Shown here: positions 13,520-25,956 of the stretch, in pieces
How the letters are laid out: each line of letters begins with the position of its first letter
Position numbering within the stretch: position 1 is the stretch's first letter
Assembly: GCF_964340395.1 (NCBI RefSeq)
Contig: NC_135565.1
Location: 3,779,142-3,843,141, forward strand
Direction of reading: 5' to 3'
Source of the DNA: Glandiceps talaboti
Lineage: Eukaryota > Hemichordata > Enteropneusta > Spengelidae
DNA: 64,000 nt
Notes under the pieces: generated by a model
Database searches by the model: none
The model's input: the letters and a program-made list of their open reading frames with translations, nothing else
Told to the model about the DNA's origin: nothing
Program-made: the position numbers and the translations under genes

Positions 13520-13750
13520 TGGATTGGCTGGTTGGTTGGTTGGTTGGTTGATCGATCGATCTATTGATTAATGGGTTGATGGGTCTATATATAGAGATGG
13601 ATTGATTGATTGATGTATGTATGTATGTATGTATGTATGGATGGATGGATGGATGGATGGATGGATGGATGGATGGATGGATGCGTGGGTGGCTGGATAG
13701 ATGGATGGATAGATTAATATGATCGATTGGCTGGTAGGTCGGTCGGTCGG

Positions 13751-13810
<60 letters not shown>

Positions 13811-13927
13811 TGTTTGTTTGTGTGTTTGATTGATTGAATGATTGATTGATTGTGTGTGTATGTATGTATGTATGTATGTATGTATGTATGTATGTATGTA
13901 TGTATGTATGTGTGTGTGTGTATGTGT
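13520..13927. repeat. Compound tetranucleotide array (GGTT, GATG, TTGA, TATG)
   Basis: Successive runs of GGTT, TATG, GATG, TTGA, TTTG and TATG units lie just beyond the gene B poly(A) signal, between the two convergent 3' ends. Confidence 0.93.
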
Positions 13928-13969
13928 GACGCAGAATCAATTATTTTAAACAGAACAAAACAGCGCTCT

Positions 13970-16794
13970 TTTTGCAGATTACATAAGCTTTATTGACGAT
14001 GAAGTAAATGTACAGCTTGCAATATAAGTAAGCTAATGAAACCCTACACCACTTTCATATCCAAACTCAATGTAAATAGAAGCCCTCAAATACCAATATA
14101 ATCACGTAATGAGAAACCGTAAGTTGTTAAGTTTTAAGCCTTCCCTTAAACCATGGAATGGAGATGTCTTCATGATTTCCAAATAATAGTTATCACCATG
14201 GTGATTGACAACAAACAGCTGTAACTTCTGCTGTCATCTTAACAGGCACTGAAATATGAATACAAAAAATATAAGTGTCTGCAAAAATAAAATGTCGAGG
14301 AACCTCATAAAATCCCCGCAAGCTCTATATATTAGCAAATATTTTTTACTATTTCGTTAATGTTTGTCTGGTTAAATATATATAAAAATTTAAAACCTTC
14401 ATATTTAGTAACTGATTATCTCTCTATTATGATAGATGCTGACATCACTGTGTACACTGGTAGACATGCATTAATGAACCCGTGTCATAAACTTACTCCC
14501 CTTTATAGTATGTATCTGCATAATATGTCGACAAACCTCCTCAAAGCCCCAGGAGCCCCACATGTTTGCTATATTCTGCTATATATTTCGTATTCTTGGT
14601 CTTGGTAAAATATTTGAAACATTCACGGTAAGTATTGTATTCCTTCACCCTAACTTAGTTATCTCTCCGCTACAATTGATGATGGCCCTGAGTACACTGA
14701 CATAGCGTGATGTATAATTTGATTGTATTACGATGGTAACTTAACACTCCACTGTTAGACTTGTATTCACTGCATTTCAATGACTTGCACGATGCTTACT
14801 TGAAAACTCTAAATGGGGTGTGGGTGGGATGGGGGGGGGGGGGCGCTAAGCACATGCTAAAAGGTCCGCATTGGTGATGGTAACCATGACTAGTTTTTTG
14901 TGGTTACAAACAATGTAACAATATTGTTTACAATATTTAATTCATAGTAATTGTAGTATCACATTTCCCATGATGCAATTTTCAGGATATTCAAGATGGC
15001 GGATTTGAAAGTTCCCCAATAGGCTGTAAGAGATTACTAATTAAGTTATACGCCAATTATCATAGGAACCTTTGACCTTTGAGGTCGTGTGGCTGTGTAA
15101 TGAAATACACACATTAAAATTTGATCGTGCTAATCATAAGATAATATAGCAATTAATTTGGGATGTCTTTGTAGTGCACCTATTCCTGTAGAACTAACAC
15201 AGACTAAGGAGCCCATGAACCGTGTTATAAACAAACAAACAAACAAACAAACAAGCAAACAAACAGACAAACAGACAAAACATTTGTCTTTCCTGTGTTG
15301 AACTTAAAGTTTTTATCACTTGTGACTGTTTGTTCAGCAAACATATGGATTGAAATCGTTCCCTCTTACTTTCTATATTTTCTCTATTTCAAGGTAAAAG
15401 GTTTGAAATTTCAAATAGCATTTGAAATAAAGCAAAGACTAAAGCTAATCAAACAGATAAAACATTATTCATTTTACGAGGACAAATCCAAAATTGACCT
15501 TTTTGTTTCCTGTGGGAGGTTATATTCAAAGGCATGTTTTTATAAAGTGTGAAAAAGATACTGTACTCTGATTCGATTTGTTGGTCATTCAGAGTGAACG
15601 AGGTACACGTCATTATAATTTATGCATATATCACTGTTTTGAAAGCCATATCAAATATTTTCCAAATAAATTCAAACTTTATGACAAAGCTTTCAAAAGT
15701 CCTGAATATATCCTTTCAACTTGTATCCAAAGTAATAGATTGTATAATAGTTTTATATTATCCCACCTTCCTTGCACTTGCCAGCTCTGTCCGAACTCAG
15801 TCAGATCATCACTCAAAATGCCATTAGGCATACGCAGATCATTATCGACGTCACCATCAGCATCACCAAGAAGTCCACAAAGTCTGCTGTGCAATGGATT
15901 GTACAGATGGGTATCGATACTTGTTTTCCCGTCCCATGTAACATGGAACTGGCCAGGTACTTTCACCACTGTTACCACTCCAGTGGGTCGCTCCAAATAA
16001 GCATTCGATGAACCCAGGGGATGAGGGAACTCTATCACGGGAATGTCATTCACCTGTGGTATCAGATATATAAAAAAATGTATTAGTCGACAGTCCGTCT
16101 GACAATATACAGTTTGGTTCGTCATGACGGTACTCACCACTTGTCACAGAGTCATATAATCTTCCTGGTACAATAGAAGTCATTTACATGTAACCCAAAA
16201 CAAGCTATTATCTGGATAGACATAAACTTAAAAACAAACAAAAAACAATCGATAAATTTATTCTATAGTTCGACAATTTTTTAAGTACAAGTGTTACATT
16301 TTAGTCAGTATTGGCATTCAAAAGTGCAATCGTGCAATAACACGTTTCCTTGTATAGCGAACCTCCTTTTTTCGTTATAAAAACAACATAAACATCCCAA
16401 ACAACAAAAACAGTAACTACATAAAAACAATAAACGCATTTACCAGTGTCAGGCCTCCTTTGTGTAGTTTGATCTCTATCTCTGACAACGTATCCATTCC
16501 CAAACGGACAGTAACGGCCGCAACACGAGCAATGTTTTTTCCCATTTTGTTAACATCACCCTCAGTAAGTGACTCAACCCTGAATGATGGGCGTCGACCT
16601 GTACATCCATCGGTGAACAGCACGTACGTGCAAACACCTTGGTAGTTGTAGTGAAGTCCGTCAAATGTTGTTATGTGAGGATCACCGTATGTATGACCGG
16701 TACTTTCCTCCTCTAGTGAAATATAAGATATATTCTATTACACTATGTGCAAAATAATCACAGGGAGCCCAACATCGTGTTACAAGCAAAACAA

Positions 16795-16837
<43 letters not shown>

Positions 16838-16915
16838 CACACACACATACATACATACATACATACATACATACATACATACATGCATTCATGCAGACAG
16901 ACAGACAGACAGACA

Positions 16916-16955
<40 letters not shown>

Positions 16956-19149
16956 AAGAAACAAAGACAGGAAGACAGACAGATGACTAAAAGTAAAAAA
17001 AATACACATACACTTGCAAGTAAAATATGTATGAGTAAATACAAATATCACAAAAACAAGAATACGTACATACTATATGAATTTCATAGTACACAATCCT
17101 GTATTTACAGGTACATGTATACACATATGTATTTAATTCATGTACATATAAGGAGCATTGATATATTTGGTCATCATTGTGTCATTATTGAGTTAATTGA
17201 ATTTGATTTGACAATGAATTTCAAATTAATAGATAGAACTGTATTCCCAATACTGTGACAGTCAATACCTGTAATCCCTGGAAAAGGGTATACATTGTCA
17301 TAGAAATGAACACAAGCCATGTTTATTCAAAATACTTGAAAATTGCATATATTTTTTTACAGTAAATATTACTTTTCGAGTCATAAAGTACAACTGAGAC
17401 TTATTGATTACTCACCGTCCATTTCGAGAGTTTCCTCATCTGAGATTTAAAAATGATTTATCAGAAATTAAATTCCATACATGTCAATCAAAAGCAAAAT
17501 AGATAGTTGGGGTAGTCGACCCCACTTGCAAACCCGAATGTGGAATGCACATGTAATCACATTAATATGATCAGTATGAATTACTCACTCCTCTGTTTAT
17601 CATATTGATCGTCATCTACTTATGGTTACTCAGACCCTTGCTGGTGGGATCTCTCTCCTCAGATCACTCCCCAACCCGTTCAATTTAAGGCATTTTATGC
17701 CAATTTGAAAATTACACAAATAATACAAGTCCTTTGTGTCTGACCATGGTCACTTTAAATTGTAAGTTGCTTCTTAAAAATGATACACTGAGACTTTATA
17801 AATTCATAAGAACATACTGTAAAAGGAAAAGAATTGAAACCTGCACTAGCTGCAACTGGGATATTTTTCCATAAAATAACCAAAGATATAGTCGCTAGAA
17901 ATTGGTCAATTACTTCTAAACATTGTGTCTGTTAATTATTATCTATAGGTAGTGTAGTGACAAGTTTAAATCTTGAGTGAAAGCTTGGTTTTGAATGTCA
18001 GTGCCTTAAAACTGTACTAGTTGTAACCAGTGTCATTTTTCGATTAGACAACCACAGTATATTTATTGAAAATTGTTCAAATACCAATAATTATACATTG
18101 TATATGTTAATCAGTGGTCGATATTATCCATAAGCAGAACAGAAACATGTTAAAATCGTGATTGAGGGCCGTTGAGGGCGCTGATATTTGGGTGCGGACC
18201 CAAACACGAATTTGATTTAACTTATCGCGAATACTGCTAAAATATACGTTTACCCACGTGATGCTATACCGCTCACAGTGTAGGATATTACGGTGTTTGT
18301 ACCTAACAAAACATTTGTAAAAAATAAATACCGTATCAGATGCAACTAGTCAAGCTTAAGGAAACAACATAAAATCTAAATTTAACAATGGATAGTCTAA
18401 TCAAATACATTGCAATATTTCACTCTCTTTATTTTGTAATCATTAGAGAAGAGTAATGATGTACAGCAGAAATACACACATATGCATACAAGCATAACTA
18501 GTAACTAAATAGTGTGGTGTGGGGAAGGTAAGATGCATACAAGCATACCTAGTAACTAAATAGTGTGGGGAAGGTAAGATGCATACAAGCATACCTAGTA
18601 ACTAAATAGTGTGGGAAGGTAAGATGCATACAAGCATACCTAGTAACTAAATAGTGTGGGAAGGTAAGATGCATACAAGCATACCTAGTAACTAAATAGT
18701 GTGGGAAGGTAAGATGCATACAAGCATACCTAGTAACTAAATAGTGTGGGAAGGTAAGATGCATACAAGCATACCTAGTAACTAAATAGTGTGGGGAAGG
18801 TAAGATGCAGCTACATTTATGAGTCCTCAATTACTACTCCGAAGGTTTGTGAACTTTTTTTCTAAAAATGCTACAATTTATAGGAAGTTGCCTTTAATGT
18901 CTTATTTGTATTTAAAGTCCGCTCTATCTTGCAGACACTAAAGGAAACTGTAAAAAAATAACTTACTGTCATGAGCCAAACAGAAGGCGGCTCTATCTGT
19001 AGAAGAAACATATACGTGTTAATTATCATTCGCATCCAATATTGTGTTGAATACAAGCATGTACGTAGCTGTTGCAGATATCACAAATACAGGAGGACAG
19101 AAATTAATCTTATTGTTTGAACTGCTTGAAGTTTAGGAAAAGTAAACAA

Positions 19150-19186
<37 letters not shown>

Positions 19187-19206
19187 GAGAGAGAGAGAGA
19201 AAGAGG

Positions 19207-19286
<80 letters not shown>

Positions 19287-19745
19287 CAGACACTTACAGG
19301 AAGGCTAACTGGTCGGTTGGTTAAGGAATGAATTAGTGAATGCGTTTGCAATGCGTGCGTGAGTGTATGCATGCATGGGTGGGCGGGTGGTTGTTTTGGT
19401 GAGTGAGTAAGTGCGTAATATAACTCGTGGATCAATACAACTCGATCCAAGACATATTCCTGACTAAAAGGTTGATAGATATTCATATAACTAGTTCGGG
19501 GAGTAATATGGTAATGTTGTCAGTAACCCCAACCTTCTGTTCATGGTAAACCTTACCAGCGAGCCTTTCGTCATCCATTTCATCCTAAAAAGGAAAACAA
19601 ACTATGATTTAGAACTTTAAAAAAATATTTAACAGTCAAACAGTCGCTACACAGATTTCAAGTACTCAAACCGTAGACCTTTCTTAAAGTCGTCCGACTC
19701 GACAAAAACTTGAGTATCATCAATGTACACACACACACACACACA

Positions 19746-19777
<32 letters not shown>

Positions 19778-19797
19778 CACATACATACATACATACA

Positions 19798-19829
<32 letters not shown>

Positions 19830-19998
19830 CATACATACACACATACACGCATGTATGCATGACGACAGACACACACAGACAGACGTACAGACAGACAGAG
19901 AGACAGACATAAACACAGACAGATAGATAGATATAGGCTTGAAGATAGACAGACACAGACATACATTGACACATACAGATAGATGGACCCAGGCTGGA

Positions 19999-20029
<31 letters not shown>

Positions 20030-23000
20030 ATGACTGACAGACAGACAGACACATAATTACATCAGACAGGTTGATAGATGAACTTACAGTAACAGCGGCG
20101 TTATTACGCATTTCATAAATTTCCTCTTTGTCACATTCCTCATTGCAACATTCCTCTCTGATTGATTTATGCGTTGCTCTAGCTTTTCGATCATGAAGGA
20201 ATGCATTAGCTTCTCTGTCAAGTTTTATAAAAGCTGTGAAAGATATATAGACTTCTGTAATGACTTTAAACCTACGACATGCAAACGTGAATGAAATGAA
20301 CAAGATCCTATCCAGTATTATATATGGGAATACTATATTGATAATATTTGATTATTTTGAATTGAATATTATCTAATGGTGTTGTGTATGGGCATTTACG
20401 TTGTATTTAGGGGTATTAGTGTGCCATAATCCGTATTTGGATGTTTTCATGGTAAGCTACAGCAAATTTCTCTATACCGTGCAGCTTTTCCGTTTGATAC
20501 AACCACGCAGAAACCAATAAGAAACTGGACATGCTTTTAAGACAGCAAGATTGCATGAGTACAGTTTCTTGCTACATTTTGTCTTAATGAAATCAACTAC
20601 ACATGCCACCAATGAACACCACGAAGGACATTTTACCCGTCCTTCGAATTCATTGGGTGTTTGATACTAAGAAAAACATTGGTGCCCGAATGGTGTGTGA
20701 CTAACGACGTCCAAGTGAAATCCAATCTATCCAGAGATGACGTAATTCGTTTTTTTTTTACGTAATTTCAAACCATGAATAATACATGTTTAAGAAATCG
20801 ACATTTGAAATTACATGTGGCTTTGGAAGTTAATGTTTAGGGTGTTGATATTGAAATTCGAACATTCGTTTTTTGAAACGCAATCAAAATCAAACCACAA
20901 ACAACATTTCACGTTTCAACGTGTTACTAGAAAGTTAGGGGGCACCTTTTAGTCGTACTATCTAAAGTTTCTTTGAAGTTTGCAGTTTGGCGCCGTGTTT
21001 ACTTAAAATGATATCAAAGCGAAGATAGAAGGAAAGCGAAAACAACAAGTAACAGATACCGTCGGAATATGAACATAACATAACATAACATTGTGGTGGA
21101 CGTCCTAAATGTACAAATAAATTAACTAATCCATGTCTAGAGCGGGACCTCGTTTCAGGCGCATATTGACTAACTCACACCAGCCATCCATCCACCCATA
21201 CAGTGATGGTTGTTTTGTACACACACAAGAATTGTTTTTAGGCAGTGAGTTATCGTCGGCGTTATTTTCGCAATCAAATGTATCTGTTGTGATGTCATTC
21301 CAACGATGTTATTCGTTTAAATATGTTTGTGTTGTGACCTAGACGGGGATGGGGGAGGGGCAACTCCGTGTAAATTGAAATCAAGTGACTCTGCTGAGAC
21401 TTCCAAATCCAAACCCAAACTTTTGACATTCCACACACCCAAACATTTAAGTAGCTGGAGACCTTTGATCTATGTAATGGATGAGACGGCAGTTGAAATA
21501 GCAAAGGGAGCGACCAGCTTTTACGGCCGGGGGTGGGCAGGTGACTTTTTGTTCGTGTTGTAACATTGTTAAACTATCAACAAGGTTGCCGCGTAGCTGG
21601 ACTTCCGTGCGATCGACCTGCTGGTACTACGAGCTTGGAACACATGGTAATAGACTTGACACAGTGGAGCGAAACATCAAATTAATGAGATCCGTAACAA
21701 AGCGTCGTACTCTTTCCCCATGCATGCGTCTCATGTTTTCCCCCGACAAACACAGATTATTTTTCGCTAAAATTTGAGGAGTGACTTTGATTTATTGATT
21801 CGTGATAGGCTGATATCTATATTTGTACATGTCAGTCAAACTAGTTACGCCTACCTTGAGTGTACAGTCTAATACAAAACGTTCACCCATTGGTTGAAAC
21901 TAAGTCATTCGCAATCTAATCAGTATTCAGTTTTTATCCTAACTCGCACAGACCTGTTTGTCGTGTTAGACTTCATATAAGAGTGAGAAGATGGCGATGC
22001 GAATTCGCATCGACATGGATGTTTTCGAATTGAAAGTGACACCAGTGTGTCGGCTGGTAAAAATGTCGACACGACATCCACTGCTGGTTGAAGAATATAC
22101 GTAACCGTTTAAATCAGACAGGTCATGTGGCAGGAGGACGCTATTTCACAAGCATAGAGCATTTAGAAGATGGAAAACTTATGAAAAATATTATTAAACC
22201 AGTATTCTGACATGGTTTATTTTACCCGTTTTGATTTTAAAAATCGATACGAACATCCAAAAACCAACTTCGAAATTACATGTATATTAAATGTTGATTG
22301 CTTAAAAACGTATTCATGGTTTGATTTACGTCAAAAAACGAATCATATCATCTCTGGATAGATTAGGATTTCACTTGGACGTCGTTAGTCACTCATCACC
22401 CCAAATGTCTGCGTGGAGTTACAATACATTGATATGGTTTATTTCATTTAGACTAAATGTAGCACAAAATGCGATCCTGGTATTGAAGTGTGGCATATAC
22501 AGTTTCTTGATGGCTTCTGCGTTCTTGTAGGATCAAACAGAAAAGCTGCACGGTATTGTGAAATTCAATGTACAAATACAATAGCCCATCTACATCGCAA
22601 TATGTGATTTTGCGGTTCATTACAAACTGTTAGTGAGAAGCAAAGCACAATGCAACCAAATCGAGATGTAGACAGGCTACGAATATAGATTCTACTTACT
22701 TTTTCCTCGCTTGATCGTCCCAATGCCATTGGAAGCCTGATGAACAAAGTTAGATATTTGTTTAAAGTACCTCGTTATGATTTGTGCAGTCAAATCCAAG
22801 TTAGCTGAAACCGAGTGTCGTCTTGCTCATCAATCTTTAACTTTAGCTGTACATTTTCTTTGCATGTGATACAATCATTCTAATAGACTGTATGTAAATC
22901 ATTTGGTGACGTAATTCACAGAGACAAAATGTAGGAATTTGTTATGGAGAACAGTATTGGCGAGCCAGATGATCAAATTCTTGTTTAGCTAGAGATAGCG

Positions 23001-25926
23001 TGTATATGTATACGAAACTGATAGGTTGCTCTGATGGCTCTTACATTTCTCAGCTTATCTCGCTTACTCTATCAAGTGGATTATTACGATTTGAAAATAT
23101 CCCAAAGAGTTGATTTGTCGCAGTGATGAGTGATTACATACGTCAGACAGTTTAAGGTCATCATGTTAATGAACACGCACAATGAACACAAGAGATAACA
23201 TTAACGAACAGATAACGGACTTGTAATTAATTTGTAATTATGTACATGTAAACATAAATAGCTGCTTTTTGGGGGTGTGGCTAACTCGGTTTGATCGGCA
23301 AGCAAGGCAAACTGAGGAGTACAACAGCTATCAGAGTTACAGATCAGTGCTGTAGACTAAGAATACCAGTGATATCAGAATTAATAGCAACCAGTAAGAG
23401 TTAGTTGTCGAAAATGTTGTTCAAATGTCCGCTACCTATTCTCAGTACAGGAAAGCTTGACTCGACTTCACTCCGCCTTCGCGATCCCCTATATACCCGC
23501 GATATGTAAACTAGTTTCCACGGCAAATAATAAACGAAATTAAACCGTCGTACGCAGAAAGTTTACATACTTTATGGTAAGCATGATACCGGTCTATACT
23601 TTGATTCTATACAACTCGTTTACGGCGGCAATACCCTTTATGTAACACTCGGTTCAAGAATTTCGCGATGCACGCCACAATGAGGTGAATTTCCATGGCT
23701 CTCTAGTTCGTCTGGTTTCTCAAAATATAAAACTCGGATCTGGACAGAAACTTCTCCTCATGCATGCTTTCAGAAACAGAAATACGCGCATAAAAATATA
23801 GAAAAAAGTAAAAACAAGATTTTCAATTTTGAAATAGTGAAGAGATGGTATGAAGTTATGTAGGCGAAATCTCCAGCATGATTGCCTGCAGATGCGATCT
23901 TACGGCGAACCAAACATGTAATAATGGGAAGCTTTTATAGAAAATTGTACCATAGATCTCACGGTAGGCGTTTTTAAGGCCAAGAAAAAAAAGAATTGTT
24001 TTCTGGTGAGTTTGCATGACTTAAATACCCCGCCTCGATCTTCCTTTTTCTCGTGTTTGTCCAGCCAATGCAGACTGCAGATCCAAGGGAAAGCAAAAAT
24101 AACTCTCCCTATATCAATTGCTACTTCAGGGAAGACAACTGCAGAACTAATCATGAACAATTAAAAAAAAGATTCGCGTTGTCACACCACTTTAGGCAAC
24201 GTTTCCTGACCAGAAACGACAACTTTCTTTTGTGTGGCCACCGCGTCTAATTACCGAAAATGGCAACATCTTATTAAAACTGAAAGCTACATGGATAAAT
24301 GAATAATTTCAGGATATATTTGCTTAGGTATCGCAAATGTATGTACCAAATTATATTGAATTTGAAGAGTGCACTCTTGAGATATAGCCTAATTACCGAA
24401 AACCATTAATTACGCATTAACCATTAATTGCTCATTAATATTGATTGGTTGTTTACGAAAATCTAATCAGCTCTCGCCATTACCCTACGGAACATGTCTA
24501 CCATATTTCGTTCGAATTGATGAAGCCGTGTTTTAGAAAATGGTGATACAGACACACACAGACACACAGACATTTCAACCTCTAATACATCTCCTTCCTT
24601 ACGGACGAAAAAAATAGCAAATTTTTAAAAGAAAATTAATAGTTTGAAAAAAACTGAACCTTTTTCACCAAAAAAGAACATATAAACTGACATTAATATT
24701 GATGACACAAACTAGAGACAATTCAAGTGACGAAATTGTATTTCCCCTGCATCATAAAATCCGTACCTAACGGGAAACGAGATAGGCAAAGCACTTAAAA
24801 TAGACTGGCACATTATTATCCAATTGTAAAATTATCGAAAGTCCAACTTACAGTATATAGAGGACACGTTGACAAAAAAAGAGGAAACATTAACCAGTGC
24901 TAACTTAAGTAGGGGAGGAAAGGGTGGGGGTATCTGGATCACGAATATTCACCGCCCGGCCATGCTGTAAACTTTTTTGAAAATAAGGACACATCGTAGG
25001 CCATTTAGAAACATAAAACCATTTACACACAGTTTTTAAAGCCGTAGAATTGTTGAATAGTTTTGAATACATCAGCCATTTAGTAATTCTACCTTCCACT
25101 ATATTTTCTGGCTCTTGTCCTCATTCCTCATCTCTTTTACAATACCTACAAATCTTCAAATCTATTTTTGTGAATGTCTGTCCCCGTCCCTTGTCCCCTT
25201 CTGCCACGTAATCAGCGTTCATTATACATAGTTGCAAAATTGATATAGTTTATTATGCGTTTTGCTGGTGTTCTAATGTTATGACACTTGACACACTATC
25301 ATTAAAAGACTAGGCTAGACGAATGGATTTAAAAAAAAACCTCGAACTTACACTTTTGCCATCAATGAGTGTAGACGCAAACAATACAGCAACTATCAGG
25401 AAACCAAAGGTAGCGATGCCTTTCATCTTGAATACCTGACGAACATAAACAAGAAATCATGTACTATCAGAGATTGATTGTCAATAACACTTCAAATGCC
25501 CACAAAATACTGTGTTAACTGTATTGGATAACTGGATTGATAATCCTCTAGGACAAAAAGATAATGAACTATACCAATACTTAAATGATTGCAAAACTAC
25601 TTGGCTTTCATGTGGTAACATTTTAAGTAAGGTACATTCATCCTTAAATTTTATTTTAAGTTAATAAAGTGAAATATTTTAAGAAATACATATAGATTAA
25701 AAAAAGAAGAAGCGAACTTCATATAAATGATAGTCTATAAGCATCATTAGATGAAACGAACTAAAGAGAAAATAGTTAACTTACTTCGATTAATTTGATG
25801 TCGAGTCTGGGTCGGATAATGTCACAATCGTACTTGGGTGACTGCAAACTTTTCGCGATATTTAATGATACCAAACATGTAAATTAGCTTGATGCAGATG
25901 TTAAAAGAAAGTAATTACATCTATGG
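13970..25926 (-). CDS. Gene B: secreted Gla-like/vWD-domain protein, convergent paralogue of gene A (301 aa)
   Basis: Minus-strand exons 25426-25352, 22736-22700, 20233-20088, 19584-19557, 18996-18967, 17439-17416, 16712-16444, 16053-15767 and 14248-14239 join in frame to 302 codons including the stop. Residues 1-20 are a signal peptide (MKGIATFGFLIVAV). Residues 38-86 hold the Gla-like segment with E65-x3-E69-x-C71 and E74-E75. A short acidic linker precedes the vWD domain (residues 123-301: [39 protein letters not shown], closing Cys). The intron phases are those of gene A, so the pair arose by inverted duplication. A TATA-like box lies near 25950 and a poly(A) signal at 13989. Its function beyond secretion is unknown. 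Confidence 0.8.
13989..13994 (-). promoter_or_regulatory. Poly(A) signal of gene B
   Basis: TTTATT on the plus strand reads AATAAA on the coding strand, about 250 bases past the gene B stop. Confidence 0.55.
14239..14248 (-). CDS. Gene B exon 9 (terminal codons and stop)
   Basis: After acceptor ATTTCAG the exon reads (S)-Ala-Cys-stop and continues TTAAGATG as in gene A. The 3' UTR then runs to the poly(A) signal. Confidence 0.7.
14885..15003 (+). repeat. Dispersed repeat shared with intron of the kinase gene
   Basis: It contains GGTTACAAACAATGTAACA, ATTGTTTACAATA and CCCATGATGCAA. The reverse complement of 61755-61875 gives the same series. Intron 8 of gene B. Confidence 0.65.
15231..15281. 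repeat. (AAAC)n tract
   Basis: About twelve AAAC/AGAC units in intron 8 of gene B. Confidence 0.9.
15767..16053 (-). CDS. Gene B exon 8 (vWD C-terminal half)
   Basis: It encodes VTWDGKTSID, the [10 protein letters not shown]-x-x-ND loop and FGQSWQVQG. The acceptor is ACCACAG. The donor GTGGGA is weaker than the others but in the position conserved with gene A. Confidence 0.82.
16444..16712 (-). CDS. Gene B exon 7 (vWD N-terminal half)
   Basis: Encodes [19 protein letters not shown] and the following vWD strands to GGLTL; donor GTAAAT. The polyproline run seen in gene A is absent. Confidence 0.87.
16795..16985. repeat. Compound (GACA)n (CATA)n (CA)n microsatellite
   Basis: Runs of GACA, CATA, GACA, CA and again GACA, about 80 bases upstream of gene B exon 7. 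Confidence 0.94.
17416..17439 (-). CDS. Gene B exon 6
   Basis: This 24-bp acidic micro-exon encodes (D)EETLEMD(G), between acceptor AATCTCAG and donor GTGAGT. Confidence 0.62.
17830..18200 (+). repeat. Two diverged tandem copies of a dispersed repeat
   Basis: The motif series CTGCACTAGCTGCAACTGG ... AATTGGTCAA ... TAGTGACAAG recurs in degenerate form at 18008-18200 and again at 49430-49640 in the kinase gene. Intron 5 of gene B; likely an old mobile element. Confidence 0.5.
18484..18808. repeat. 45-bp minisatellite, about seven copies
   Basis: The unit contains GATGCATACAAGCATACC and TAGTAACTAAATAGTGTGGG with few changes between copies. Because the unit length is divisible by three, a repetitive false frame runs through it. 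Intron 5 of gene B, about 160 bases from exon 5. Confidence 0.95.
18967..18996 (-). CDS. Gene B exon 5
   Basis: This 30-bp exon encodes (D)RAAFCLAHD(S), between acceptor TCTACAG and donor GTAAGT. It is the closest relative of the orphan exon at 434-463. Confidence 0.66.
19145..19290. repeat. (CA)n (GA)n (GATA)n microsatellite
   Basis: CA, short TA, GA and about 85 bases of GATA units in intron 4 of gene B. Confidence 0.95.
19557..19584 (-). CDS. Gene B exon 4
   Basis: This 28-bp exon encodes DEMDDERLA plus one base, between acceptor TTTTTAG and donor GTAAGG. Size and phase match gene A exon 4. Confidence 0.64.
19723..20055. repeat. Compound (AC)(GCAC)(ATAC)(GACA) microsatellite
   Basis: A 330-bp mosaic of simple repeats ending about 30 bases from the donor of gene B exon 3. 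The long repetitive reading frames through it are artefacts. Confidence 0.95.
20088..20233 (-). CDS. Gene B exon 3 (Gla-like segment)
   Basis: Acceptor TTTCACAG and donor GTAAGT bound it. It encodes FIKLDREANAFLHDR, then SIREECCNEECDKEE. This copy fits the Gla consensus (E-C-x4-C-x2-E-E) even better than gene A. It is one codon longer than gene A exon 3. Confidence 0.76.
20460..22572. mobile_element. Foldback element with long inverted arms
   Basis: The left arm (about 20460-20900) and right arm (about 22210-22572) are inverted copies. CCGTGCAGCTTTTC at the left is mirrored at the right, as is GACTAACGACGTCCAAGTG with CACTTGGACGTCGTTAGTC. The 1.3-kb core has no transposase-like frame, so it is non-autonomous. 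It fills most of intron 2 of gene B. Confidence 0.7.
22700..22736 (-). CDS. Gene B exon 2
   Basis: This 37-bp exon encodes ASNGIGTIKRGK plus one base, between acceptor CATCAG and donor GTAAGT. It is homologous to gene A exon 2. Confidence 0.72.
22760..25340. other. Intron 1 of gene B
   Basis: No repeat array or recognisable coding frame seen. Scattered short frames lack domain features. Confidence 0.5.
25352..25426 (-). CDS. Gene B exon 1 (signal peptide)
   Basis: It has the same 75-bp length as gene A exon 1 and starts MKGIATFGFLIVAVLFASTL. The ATG follows a CAG acceptor by nine bases and the donor is GTAAGT. Confidence 0.75.
25785..25925 (-). other. Probable 5' UTR exon of gene B
   Basis: A good donor (GAA then GTAAGT on the minus strand) ends at 25785, and a CAG acceptor at 25436-25438 opens the ATG exon. 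The upper boundary is set only by the expected start site downstream of the TATA-like box. Confidence 0.35.
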
Positions 25927-25949
25927 TTCACCCTCCCTCTTTGTAAATG

Positions 25950-25956
25950 TTTTATA
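25950..25956 (-). promoter_or_regulatory. TATA-like box of gene B
   Basis: TATAAAA on the minus strand, about 165 bases upstream of the putative 5' UTR donor. Plausible but unproven in an AT-rich region. Confidence 0.3.

Noticed and set aside
15578-16011. Plus-strand frames over the vWD exon of gene B
   Set aside because: Shadow frames of the minus-strand exon at 15767-16053.
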